The translations under genes and the position numbers were made by a program. From Streptomyces endocoffeicus (lineage in GTDB: Bacteria; Actinomycetota; Actinomycetes; Streptomycetales; Streptomycetaceae): 64,000 nt of DNA. Below the pieces are notes generated by a model, which was given only the letters and a program-made list of their open reading frames with translations, had not been told where the DNA came from and ran no database searches. The DNA lies in assembly GCF_016741935.1 (NCBI RefSeq), contig NZ_JAERRG010000029.1:52288-116287 (forward strand). Reading direction: 5' to 3'. The number at the start of each line of letters is the position of its first letter. The stretch's first letter is position 1. Shown piece after piece: positions 25,734 to 35,000 of the stretch.

Positions 25734-27488
25734 TCAGACGTGTTCGCGCCAGCGGTTGGTGATGGGCAGCCGGCGGTCCTTGCCGAAGCCCTTCGCGGAG
25801 ATCTTCGTGCCCGGCGGGTACTGCCGGCGCTTGTACTCGGCGGTGTCCACCATCCGCAGGATCCGGGTCACCAGCGCGTCGTCGTATCCCGCCGCCACGA
25901 TCTCGGTACGCCCCTGGTCGCGGTCGACATACAGCTCCAGGATCCGGTCGAGGACGTCGTAGTCGGGGAGCGAGTCGGTGTCGACCTGGCCGGGGCGCAG
26001 CTCGGCGCTCGGCGGCTTGGTGATCGAGTTCTCGGGGATGGGCGGGGTCTGGCCCCGCTCTTCCGCCGCACGGTTACGCCAGTTCGACAGGCGGAAGACG
26101 GAGGTCTTGTAGACGTCCTTGATCGGGCCGTACGCGCCGACCGAGTCCCCGTAGAGCGTGGAGTAGCCGCAGGCCAGCTCGGACTTGTTGCCCGGGGCGA
26201 GGACGATGTGGCCCTCCTGGTTGGAGATCGCCATCAGCATCGTGCCGCGCAGCCGTGACTGGAGGTTCTCCTCGGCCAGCCCGGTGAGGCCCAGGGAGCC
26301 CATATAGGCGTCGAACATCGGGGCGATCGGGACCGTGCGGAAGTTCAGCCCGGTGCGCCGCGCCAGCTCGGCCGCGTCGTCGATCGAGTGCTCGGAGGAG
26401 TAGCGCGAGGGCATCGCGACGCCGTACACGTTCTGCGCGCCGACCGCGTCACACGCGATGGCGGCGACGAGCGAGGAGTCGATCCCGCCGGAGAGCCCGA
26501 TCAGCACACTGCGGAAGCCGTTCTTCGCCACGTAGGCCCGCAGCCCCACGACCAGCGCCGTATAGATCTCCTCGTCGTCCCCGAGCCGCTCGGCCTCGCC
26601 GCCCGCGAGCTCCGGCTCGTAGCGGGGCAGCGGGTCGGCGGAGAGGGTGACGTGGTCGATGCGGAGCCCGTCGTCCACGACCCCCTCGGGGACCGCGCCC
26701 GGGTCGGCGGCGGGCAGATCGAGGTCGAGCAGCACACAGCCCTCGGCGAACTGCGGGGCCCGCGCGATGACTTCGCCGTCCCGGTCCACGACGATCGAGT
26801 CGCCGTCGAAGACCAGCTCGTCCTGGCCGCCGATCATGGCCAGGTACGCGGTGGTGCAGCCCGCCTCCTGGGCCCGCTTGCGCACCAGGTCCAGCCGGGT
26901 GTCGTCCTTCTCCCGCTCGTACGGCGAGGCGTTGATCGACAGCAGCAGCCCGGCCCCCGCCGAGCAGCTGGCCGGCACCCGGCCGCCGTCCTGCCACAGG
27001 TCCTCGCAGATGGCGAGCGCGACGTCGACGCCGTGGACACGGACCATGGGCAGGGTGTCGCCGGGCACGAAGTAGCGGAACTCGTCGAAGACGCCGTAGT
27101 TCGGCAGATGGTGCTTGGCGAAGGTCAGGACGACCGCGCCCCGGTGCAGCACCGCGCCCGCGTTCTGCGGTGACCCGGCGGGCTGGCCGTAGCGCCGGGC
27201 GCGCTCGCTGCGGTCGAGGTAGCCGACGACCACCGGCACCTCGCCCAGCCCCTCGGCGTTCAGCCGCTCGGCGAGCGTGTGCAGCGCGGCGCGCGACGCC
27301 TCGACGAAGGACGAGCGCAGCGCCAGGTCCTCGACGGGGTAGCCGGTCAGCACCATCTCGGGGAACGCCACCAGATGGGCGCCCTGCTCGGCGGAGTGCC
27401 GGGTCCAGTGGAGTATCGATTCGGTGTTGCCGTCGAGGTCGCCGACGGTCGAGTCGATCTGGTTCAGAGCGAGGCGAAGTTGAGGCAC
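25734..27488 (-). CDS. nadE: NAD+ synthase, glutamine-dependent
   Basis: A 584-residue two-domain enzyme that makes NAD+ from nicotinate adenine dinucleotide with ATP and glutamine. The N-terminal nitrilase-type glutaminase domain has the triad Glu44 (AFPEM), Lys125 (FAKHHLPN) and Cys161 (ICEDLW). The C-terminal synthetase has the ATP-pyrophosphatase P-loop SGGIDS at 333-338, then PGNKSELACGYSTLYGDSVG and the terminal KRRQYPPGTKISAKGFG. The length agrees with the short glutamine-dependent type. It is monocistronic. Confidence 0.96.
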   Translation of the reverse strand: MPQLRLALNQIDSTVGDLDGNTESILHWTRHSAEQGAHLVAFPEMVLTGYPVEDLALRSSFVEASRAALHTLAERLNAEGLGEVPVVVGYLDRSERARRYGQPAGSPQNAGAVLHRGAVVLTFAKHHLPNYGVFDEFRYFVPGDTLPMVRVHGVDVALAICEDLWQDGGRVPASCSAGAGLLLSINASPYEREKDDTRLDLVRKRAQEAGCTTAYLAMIGGQDELVFDGDSIVVDRDGEVIARAPQFAEGCVLLDLDLPAADPGAVPEGVVDDGLRIDHVTLSADPLPRYEPELAGGEAERLGDDEEIYTALVVGLRAYVAKNGFRSVLIGLSGGIDSSLVAAIACDAVGAQNVYGVAMPSRYSSEHSIDDAAELARRTGLNFRTVPIAPMFDAYMGSLGLTGLAEENLQSRLRGTMLMAISNQEGHIVLAPGNKSELACGYSTLYGDSVGAYGPIKDVYKTSVFRLSNWRNRAAEERGQTPPIPENSITKPPSAELRPGQVDTDSLPDYDVLDRILELYVDRDQGRTEIVAAGYDDALVTRILRMVDTAEYKRRQYPPGTKISAKGFGKDRRLPITNRWREHV

Positions 27489-27540
27489 GCGCCCAGTGTA
27501 ATCGTCTGTCTGACGCGATAGCCGGGGGTGTCTTCCTTCT

Positions 27541-27615
27541 CACGCCGGACGAACGGTGCCCGGTCTCACGCCGGACGAACGGTGCCCGGTCTCACGCCGG
27601 GCGAACCGTGCCCGG
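27541..27615. repeat. three tandem 26-bp repeats
   Basis: CACGCCGGACGAACGGTGCC followed by CGGTCT is repeated identically at 27541 and 27567, with a third slightly changed copy from 27593. The array lies between nadE and the multicopper oxidase terminator and fills the nadE upstream region. Confidence 0.88.
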
Positions 27616-27639
27616 CCCCTTCGCCTCCGGGGACCGGGC
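27610..27639 (-). terminator. hairpin downstream of the multicopper oxidase
   Basis: GCCCGGCCCC and GGGG-A-CCGGGC pair with one bulged A around a 9-nt loop. It lies 19 bp past the multicopper oxidase stop. Confidence 0.65.
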
Positions 27640-27657
27640 CTTGCCCGCCGCGAGCGG

Positions 27658-29442
27658 CTACTTCTGGTAACCGAGGATGGTCATCATCCCGGACTCCGAG
27701 TGGTAGACGTTGTGGCAGTGGACCATCCACAGCCCCGGGTTGTCGGCGTCGAGGTCCACGTTCACCTTGTGGTGCGGCAGCAGGACCGTGGTGTCCTTAC
27801 GGGGGCCGCCGTCCGGCAGCGCGAAGGTGTGGCCGTGCAGATGGACCGGATGCCACATATCGGTGCCGTTCATGAACGAGATCCGCACCCGCTCACCCTC
27901 CCGTACCGGATAGCGCTGCGAGGGGTCGTACGGCCGGCCGTTGATCGCCCAGTCCCAGCGCCGCATCGAGCCGGTGAGCCGCATCCGGATGATGCGGTCG
28001 GGCTCCTTGGGCGTCAGCCGGACGTCCTCCGCCGCCTTCAGCCGGTCCGCGGTGAGCAGCTCGCCGTCCAGCTCCTTGGGGCGCGGGAACTTCACCGGGT
28101 TCTTGCCACGGGTGCGCAGCACCGCCATCGCGGACCGCCCCTTGCCCTCGGCGATCACGGCGAGCGGGAAGACCCCGTCCTTGACGGTGACCAGCACGTC
28201 GTAGCGCTCGCCCATGCCCAGCAGCAGCGCGTCGGTCTTGGCCGGTACGACGGGATAGCCGTCGGTGTGGGTGACGGTCATCCGATGGCCGCCGAGGGCG
28301 ACGCGGAAGGCGGTGTCGCCGCCCGCGTTGATGATGCGGATGCGGATCCGGTCGCCGCGCTTGGCGCGGAAGACCTGCGGGGACTCGGGGGTGCGGCCGT
28401 TGACCAGGTAGTAGGGGTAGGTGACATCGCCCGCGTGGCCGCCCAGCAGCCGGCTCTCCATGGGTGCGGCCTTGGGCGCGGCCTTCTTCCGTGCGGCCTT
28501 CTTCCGCGCCGTGGAGCGGGCCCGGTCGCGCTTGGCACCCTTGGCACCGCCCGCGGCGGTGCCTTTGGCGGTGGCTCCGGCTGTCGCCGTGGCTTTGGCC
28601 TTGGCTGTCGCCGTGGCCTTGGCCGTGCCCGTGGCCTTGGCGCCGCGCTTGCCGCCGCCTTCCGCCGAGCCGCCCTCCGCCGAGCCGCCGTCCATCGGGC
28701 CGTCGTCCATCGCATGGCCGACCGGGCCGCTCTTGCCCGCGTTGAGCCGTTCGAACTCCTTGTCCGGGGTGCGGCCGCCCACCCCGTCGAGCCAGTCGTC
28801 CAGGACGACGACCCACTCCTTGTCGTACGTCAGCGGTTCCTTCGGATCCTCCACGATCAGCGGTGCGTACAGCCCCCGGTCCAGTTGGACGCCCGAGTGC
28901 GGATGGATCCAGTACGTGCCCGGGTAGAACGCGGTGAAGCGGTAGTCGTACGCGGCGCCGGTCTTGATCGGCCGCTGGGTCACCCCGGGGACGCCGTCCA
29001 TGTCGTTGCGCAGCCGGACGCCGTGCCAGTGCAGCGTGGTGGGCTGCGGCAGGTTATTGGCCAGGGTGAGCGCGATCGTGTCGCCCGCGGTCACCCGGAT
29101 CTCCCGGCCCGGCACCTGGTCCTCGTACGCCCAGGACGTCACCTTGCGGGCGCCGATGTCCAGGGTGGTCGCGGTGGCGGTGAGCCGGAAGGTGCGCACC
29201 GGCCCGGGGCCCCGCCGCCGCTCGGTCGCGGCGACCTCCGGGCCGTGGGGGGAGACGTACTGCGCCGGGACGTCGTCTCCGGGCGCGCCGGGCCTGGCGG
29301 GGGCGCCCATCGCGTTGCCGTCCACGCCGTCGGGGCCTCCGGCGCGGTGGCGGGGGCCGGAGGAGCCGCAGGCGGTGAGCAGACCGCTGCCCGCGGCGGC
29401 GATGCCCGTGCCGAGCACGGCACGGCGAGTCTTTTCGTGCAT
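27658..29442 (-). CDS. multicopper oxidase lipoprotein
   Basis: A 594-residue copper enzyme that oxidises metal ions or phenols while reducing oxygen to water. The N-terminus has a twin-arginine-like RR and lipobox LTAC (Cys25). The type 2/3 copper motifs are HWHG (138-141) and HPHSG near 180, with C-terminal HPVHLHGHTF and HCHNVYHSESGMM, where the Met is the axial type 1 region. A low-complexity Gly then Ala/Lys/Thr-rich insert occupies about 250-330 between cupredoxin domains, not required by the family; it resembles a linker or methionine-poor analogue of the CueO loop. Copper detoxification or cuprous oxidation is likely, supported by the CsoR-like site upstream. Confidence 0.88.
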   Translation of the reverse strand: MHEKTRRAVLGTGIAAAGSGLLTACGSSGPRHRAGGPDGVDGNAMGAPARPGAPGDDVPAQYVSPHGPEVAATERRRGPGPVRTFRLTATATTLDIGARKVTSWAYEDQVPGREIRVTAGDTIALTLANNLPQPTTLHWHGVRLRNDMDGVPGVTQRPIKTGAAYDYRFTAFYPGTYWIHPHSGVQLDRGLYAPLIVEDPKEPLTYDKEWVVVLDDWLDGVGGRTPDKEFERLNAGKSGPVGHAMDDGPMDGGSAEGGSAEGGGKRGAKATGTAKATATAKAKATATAGATAKGTAAGGAKGAKRDRARSTARKKAARKKAAPKAAPMESRLLGGHAGDVTYPYYLVNGRTPESPQVFRAKRGDRIRIRIINAGGDTAFRVALGGHRMTVTHTDGYPVVPAKTDALLLGMGERYDVLVTVKDGVFPLAVIAEGKGRSAMAVLRTRGKNPVKFPRPKELDGELLTADRLKAAEDVRLTPKEPDRIIRMRLTGSMRRWDWAINGRPYDPSQRYPVREGERVRISFMNGTDMWHPVHLHGHTFALPDGGPRKDTTVLLPHHKVNVDLDADNPGLWMVHCHNVYHSESGMMTILGYQK

Positions 29443-29647
29443 GAGTCAGTACCCCAATGCTGATGTGTGCCGGATGCGTGAGGGTCGGCGCGTCCGCCGC
29501 CCCGCCGGGAGGGCGGGCGGCCGACGCGCCGCTCTATGCGCCGCATCAGCGATCGGCTCTGGGGTGAGGGGCTTCGGTGCATCGCCGCCTCCATCTGACC
29601 GTTCAGATCATCATCTGACTGTTTGATCATCGTGATAATCGGCACCC

Positions 29648-29662
29648 TACCCCCAAGGGGTA
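29648..29662. promoter_or_regulatory. CsoR-like copper operator candidate
   Basis: TACCCC-CAA-GGGGTA is a perfect 6-bp inverted repeat resembling the pseudo-palindromes bound by the copper sensor CsoR (TACCCC/GGGGTA arms), in the 437-bp gap between the multicopper oxidase and glnA2. The same gap holds TCTGA-CCGT-TCAGA near 29595 and AT-rich GATCAT repeats toward the oxidase, and three 9-bp AGACCGGGG repeats (about 29758-29784) toward glnA2. The spacing is a little shorter than in the sites I remember, so this is a candidate. Confidence 0.5.
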
Positions 29663-29879
29663 TGGAGCCCCGGCAGGCGCCACGGAGGGGGCAGAACGGC
29701 CGGGTCCGGGACCGGCCGGGTGAAAGTACGATGCACCCATCGTGGTGAGGTGAGGGGAGACCGGGGAGACCGGGGAGACCGGACGAAACCTCCGTGAAAT
29801 CCCACCGCGTGATACTGGGGTGGCGGAAGGTGCCCCGCGCCCGCGAAAAGAGCCGTTTGACCTGCAAGGATTGGGGACC

Positions 29880-31241
29880 ATGGATAAGCAGCAGGAGTTC
29901 GTGCTCCGTACGCTCGAAGAGCGCGACATCCGGTTTGTGCGGCTCTGGTTCACCGATGTGCTCGGTTTCCTGAAGTCCGTGGCCGTCGCGCCGGCCGAGC
30001 TCGAGGGCGCCTTCGACGAGGGCATCGGATTCGATGGCTCCGCGATCGAGGGCTTCGCCCGGGTCTACGAGTCCGACATGATCGCCAAGCCGGACCCCGG
30101 GACGTTCCAGATCCTGCCCTGGCGCGCCGAGGCGCCCGGGACCGCGCGGATGTTCTGCGACATCCTGATGCCGGACGGCTCACCGTCCTTCGCCGACCCC
30201 CGCTTCGTCCTGAAGCGCATCCTCGCCAAGACCTCCGACCTCGGGTTCACCTTCTACACCCACCCCGAGATCGAGTTCTTCCTGCTCAACCAGAAGCCGG
30301 TGGACGGCAGCCGCCCGGTGCCCGCCGACTCCTCGGGCTACTTCGACCACACCCCGCAGAACATCGGCATGGACTTCCGCCGCCAGGCGATCACCATGCT
30401 GGAATCGATGGGCATCTCGGTCGAGTTCTCCCACCACGAGGGCGCCCCCGGCCAGCAGGAGATCGATCTGCGCTACGCCGACGCGCTCTCCACCGCCGAC
30501 AACATCATGACCTTCCGCCTGGTCATGAAGCAGGTCGCGCTGGAGCAGGGCGTGCAGGCCACCTTCATGCCGAAGCCCTTCTCGGAGTTCCCCGGCTCGG
30601 GCATGCACACCCACCTCTCGCTCTTCGAGGGCGACCGCAACGCCTTCTACGAGTCCGGCTCCGAGTTCCAGCTCTCCAAGGTGGGCCGCTCCTTCATCGC
30701 GGGCCTGCTGCGCCACGCCGGGGAGATCTCCGCCGTCACCAACCAGTGGGTCAACTCCTACAAGCGCATCTGGGGCGGCTCCAAGCGCACCGCCGGTGCG
30801 GGCGGCGAGGCCCCCTCGTACATCTGCTGGGGCCACAACAACCGCTCCGCCCTCGTCCGGGTCCCCCTCTACAAGCCCGGCAAGACCGGCTCCACCCGCG
30901 TCGAGGTCCGCTCCCTGGACACTGGCGCCAACCCCTACCTGGCCTACGCGGTCCTCCTCGCCGCCGGTCTCAAGGGCATCGAGGGCGGCTACGAACTCCC
31001 GGCCGGCGCCGACGACGACGTCTGGGCCCTCTCCGACGCCGAACGCCGCTCCCTCGGCATCGAACCCCTCCCGCAGAACCTGGGCGAGGCGATCGACCTC
31101 ATGGAGCGCAGCGAACTGGTCGCCGAGACGCTCGGGGAGCATGTCTTCGACTTCTTCCTGCGCAACAAGAAGCAGGAGTGGGAGGAGTACCGCTCCGAGG
31201 TGACGCCGTTCGAACTGCGGAAGAACCTCCCCGTTCTCTGA
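29880..31241 (+). CDS. glnA2: glutamine synthetase-like enzyme GlnA2, probable gamma-glutamylpolyamine synthetase
   Basis: A 453-residue class I glutamine synthetase fold protein; AAGGA precedes the ATG at 29880. Key stretches are GFDGSAIEGFARVYESDM, HPEIEFFLLN, KPFSEFPGSGMHTHLS and NNRSALVRVP. The loop that carries the adenylylated tyrosine in GlnA (NLYDLP) reads DDDVWALSDAE here: Trp382 replaces the Tyr, so GlnE cannot regulate it in the usual way. Its position beside nadE and glnE matches S. coelicolor glnA2 (SCO2241), reported to glutamylate polyamines rather than ammonia; I rely on memory for that. True GlnA is encoded elsewhere. Confidence 0.85.
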   Translation: MDKQQEFVLRTLEERDIRFVRLWFTDVLGFLKSVAVAPAELEGAFDEGIGFDGSAIEGFARVYESDMIAKPDPGTFQILPWRAEAPGTARMFCDILMPDGSPSFADPRFVLKRILAKTSDLGFTFYTHPEIEFFLLNQKPVDGSRPVPADSSGYFDHTPQNIGMDFRRQAITMLESMGISVEFSHHEGAPGQQEIDLRYADALSTADNIMTFRLVMKQVALEQGVQATFMPKPFSEFPGSGMHTHLSLFEGDRNAFYESGSEFQLSKVGRSFIAGLLRHAGEISAVTNQWVNSYKRIWGGSKRTAGAGGEAPSYICWGHNNRSALVRVPLYKPGKTGSTRVEVRSLDTGANPYLAYAVLLAAGLKGIEGGYELPAGADDDVWALSDAERRSLGIEPLPQNLGEAIDLMERSELVAETLGEHVFDFFLRNKKQEWEEYRSEVTPFELRKNLPVL

Positions 31242-31331
31242 CGTCTCCCAGGCGCTCCATAACGGTCGCTTCTGGCTGTGAGAAGCGTGAGCTCTTGGAC
31301 TTATGGCGAGGCTGCCGAAACCCTTGACCTC

Positions 31332-31958
31332 ATGGACCTCGTGGAGATCAGAAGAGCGATCGCGGCCGAACGCCGGGAGCTTGCCGGGGTGTTGGACGGG
31401 CTGACGGAGGAGCAGTGGAAGGCGGCCAGTCTGTGTGCGGGGTGGCGGGTGCGGGAGGTGGCGGCGCATATGTCGATGGGGTTCCGGTATCCGCTGCCCG
31501 CGGTGGTGTGGGAACTGGTCAAGGCGCGTGGCGGCCTCCACCGGATGACTGATCGGCTCGCCCGTAAGGACGCGGCCGCCGCCTCGACCGGGGAACTCGC
31601 CGCGTTCCTCCGGGACCACGCCGACCACCCCTGGAAGCCGCCGGTGGGCGGGGTCGAGGCGGCGCTGGGCCACGATGTGATCCACGGGCTGGACATCACC
31701 GTCGCGCTCGGGCTCGGGCGCCGGGTGCCCGAGGACCGGCTGCGCGTTCTGCTGGGGATGGTCAACCCCAGGGGGCTGAAGTTCTTCGGGGCCGACCTCG
31801 ACGGGGTCCGGCTCCGCGCCGACGATCTGGACTGGTCGTACGGCAGCGGGGCCGAGCTGACCGGGGCCGCCCAGGACCTGCTTCTGGTCGCCTACGGCCG
31901 CCGGCTTCCGCCGGGGCATCTTCGCGGCGAGCCGCGGGGCCGTTTCGTCGGCGCCTGA
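31332..31958 (+). CDS. maleylpyruvate isomerase/DinB-like family protein
   Basis: A 208-residue protein of the actinobacterial TIGR03083 group. The N-terminal four-helix DinB-like part has the typical LAGVLDGLTEEQWKAASLCA and WRVREVAAHMSMG; later HDVIHGLDITVALG supplies a second conserved His. Relatives bind a metal through His residues and some use mycothiol as cofactor. No substrate can be named. The ATG at 31332 is chosen by homology; GTG 31278 is in frame and neither has a good ribosome binding site. It sits between glnA2 and glnE on the same strand. Confidence 0.75.
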   Translation: MDLVEIRRAIAAERRELAGVLDGLTEEQWKAASLCAGWRVREVAAHMSMGFRYPLPAVVWELVKARGGLHRMTDRLARKDAAAASTGELAAFLRDHADHPWKPPVGGVEAALGHDVIHGLDITVALGLGRRVPEDRLRVLLGMVNPRGLKFFGADLDGVRLRADDLDWSYGSGAELTGAAQDLLLVAYGRRLPPGHLRGEPRGRFVGA

Positions 31959-32077
31959 CCCCGCCCGGACCTGCCGCTTCGCGCTCGGGGTCGCTTAGGC
32001 TCGTCAGCGGCGCCTTTGATCACGGGTGTGCGTGTGGTCGGGCGGCGCGGAGTCGACCAGGGACGGGAGGCGGCGGG

Positions 32078-35000
32078 ATGGCCGTACCGCAGGGACGCAG
32101 GAGCAGCAATATCACCCGGCTGCTGCGGCACGGTTTCACCGACGCCTCGGCCGCGCAGCGGCTGCTGGACGCGCCCGAGCTGGCCGCGGTGCGGAGCGAC
32201 TCGGTGCTGCTGGAGGCGCTCGGCGCGACCGCCGACCCCGATCTGGCGCTGCTCGGGCTCGTACGGCTCGTCGAGACGCTGCCCGAGGAGGACGCGGAGG
32301 AGAAGGAGGACGGCGGGCAGCGGGCCGGTTCGCGGCAGGCGCTGCTGGACACCCTCGTCACCGCCAAACCGCTGCGCGACCGGCTGCTCGGGGTGCTCGG
32401 CGCCTCCGAGGCGCTGGGCGACCACCTCGCCCGCCACCCGGGCGACTGGCACGCCCTGGTGACCTATGAGGCGGCCGATCTGCACCCCGCCACCCCCGAG
32501 TTCGAGCGGGCCCTGGCCGAGGGGGTGTGGGGCGCGCCCGGGGCGGGGATGCCCCGGCCCGACGCGCTGCGCGTCGCCTACCGCCGGGCGCTGCTGGCCA
32601 TCGCCGCCCGCGATGTGTGCGGCACCACCGACATCACCCAGACGGCCGCCGAGCTGGCCGACCTGGCGACCGCCACGGTGCGCGCCGCGCTGGAGATCGC
32701 GGCCGAGGAGCAGCCGCAGGACGCCGCCGCCTGTCGGCTGGCCGTGATCGGCATGGGCAAATGCGGCGGCCGCGAGCTCAATTACGTCTCCGATGTGGAC
32801 GTGATCTTCGTGGCGGAGGCCGTCGAGGGCGTCGAGGAGGGCGAGGCGGTACGGGCCGCCACCCGGCTCGCCTCCCGGCTGATGCGCGTCTGTTCCGACG
32901 TCACCGTCGAGGGCACCATCTGGCCCGTCGACGCCAACCTCCGCCCCGAGGGGCGCAACGGCCCGCTGGTGCGCACCCTCTCCAGCCATCTGGCGTACTA
33001 CCAGCGCTGGGCCAAGACCTGGGAGTTCCAGGCGCTGCTGAAGGCACGTCCGATGGCGGGCGACGCCGCGCTCGGCCAGGCGTACGTGGACGCCCTCGCG
33101 CCCATGGTCTGGCAGGCCGTCGAGCGCGACAACTTCATCCCCGACGTGCAGCAGATGCGCCGCCGCGTGGTCGAGAACATCCCCGTGTCCGAGGTCGACC
33201 GCGAGCTCAAGCTGGGCCCCGGCGGCCTGCGCGACGTCGAGTTCGCCGTCCAGCTGCTGCAGTTGGTGCACGGGCGGTCCGACGAGTCGCTGCGCAGCGG
33301 TACGACGCTGGACGCGCTCGCGGCCCTGGCCGCCGGCGGCTATGTGGGGCGCACCGACGCCGCCGCGCTGGACGCCGCGTACCGCTTCCTGCGCACCATG
33401 GAGCACCGCCTCCAGCTCTACCGGCTGCGCCGCACCCATCTGATGCCCGAGGGCGAGGCCGACCAGCGCCGCCTCGGCCGGTCGCTGGGGTTCCGCACCG
33501 AGCCGGTGACCGAGCTGGGCACCGCCTGGCGGCGGCACGCCCGCGAGGTACGGCGGCTGCACGAGAAGCTCTTCTACCGGCCGCTGCTGGACGCCGTCGC
33601 CCAGCTCCAGCCCGGCGAGATCCGGCTCAGCTCCGAGGCGGCCGGTCAGCGGCTCACCGCCCTGGGGTACGCGGACCCGGCCGGTGCGCTGCGCCATCTG
33701 GAGGCCCTGGCGTCCGGGGTGACCCGTAAGGCGGCGATCCAGCGGACGTTGCTGCCCGTGCTGCTGGGCTGGTTCGCCGACTCCGCCGACCCGGACGCCG
33801 GGCTGCTGGGCTTCCGCAAGGTCTCGGACGCGCTGGGCAAGACGCCCTGGTACCTGCGGCTGCTGCGCGACGAGGGCGCCGCCGCGGAGAACCTGGCCCG
33901 GGTGCTCTCGGCCGGGCGGCTCGCCCCCGATCTGCTGCTGCGCGCCCCCGAGGCGGTCGCCCTGCTCGGCGACCCGGAGGGGCTGCGCCCGCGCGGCCGG
34001 GCCCATCTGGAGCAGGAGGTACTGGCCGCGGTCGGCCGCGCCGAAGGCGCCGAACAGGCGGTCGCGGCGGCGCGCGGGGTGCGGCGGCGCGAGATGTTCC
34101 GCACGGCGGCCGCGGACATCATCGAGAGCGCCCGGCTGGCCAACGGCGAGGTGCGCCCGACCGTGAGCTGGCCGCCGTCGGGCGATCGGACGCCGGGCCG
34201 GGCCACCGGGGCGGCCGCCCCCGCACCGGCCAAGGCGCCCGAGGTCCCCAGCGCCCTGCGGGACTCCGAACCCCATGTCCCGGCCCGGCCCGCCGCCCCC
34301 GCCGCCGAACCGCCCGTGGACGACGCGATGCTGATCGACATGGTCGGCGACGCCCTCTCCGATCTGAACGCCGCGACCCTCGCCGGGGCCCTGCGCGCCG
34401 CCGTCCGCGACACCTGGGGCGATGAGCTGCCCACCCGCTTCGCCGTCATCGGCCTCGGCCGCTTCGGCGGCCATGAGCTCAGCTACGGCTCGGACGCCGA
34501 TGTGCTCTTCGTCCACGAGCCGCGCGAGGGCGCCGACGACCAGGAGGCCGCCCGCGCCGCGTTCGCCGTGGCCAACGAGATGCGACGGCTGCTCCAGCTC
34601 CCCACCGTGGACCCGCCCCTGCTCATCGACGCCGATCTGCGCCCCGAGGGCAAGTCGGGGCCGCTGGCGCGCACCCTCTCCTCGTACGCCGCCTACTACC
34701 GCCGCTGGTCACTGGTCTGGGAGAGCCAGGCGCTGCTGCGCGCCGAGCCGATGGCGGGCGACCCAGGGCTCGGCGCGCGGTTCATCGAGCTGATCGATCC
34801 GCTGCGGTATCCGGCCGAGGGGCTGGGCGAGGACGCGATCCGCGAGATCCGGCGGCTCAAGGCCCGGATGGAGTCCGAGCGGCTGCCGCGCGGTGCCGAC
34901 CCCACCACCCACGCCAAGCTGGGCCGCGGCGGTCTCAGCGACGTCGAGTGGACCGTCCAGCTGCTCCAGATGCGGCACGGCTGGGCCGAGCCCGGACTGC

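Noticed and set aside
27556..29463. A 635-codon frame on the plus strand opposite the multicopper oxidase
   Set aside because: Its start lies in the 26-bp repeats and the opposite strand encodes all copper-binding motifs.
29880..31241. Housekeeping glutamine synthetase GlnA
   Set aside because: The adenylylation-site Tyr is replaced by Trp and the gene neighbourhood fits glnA2.
31892..34516. An 874-codon frame antisense to glnE
   Set aside because: It is the mirror of a well-conserved enzyme and has low-complexity Gly/Gln/Arg composition.
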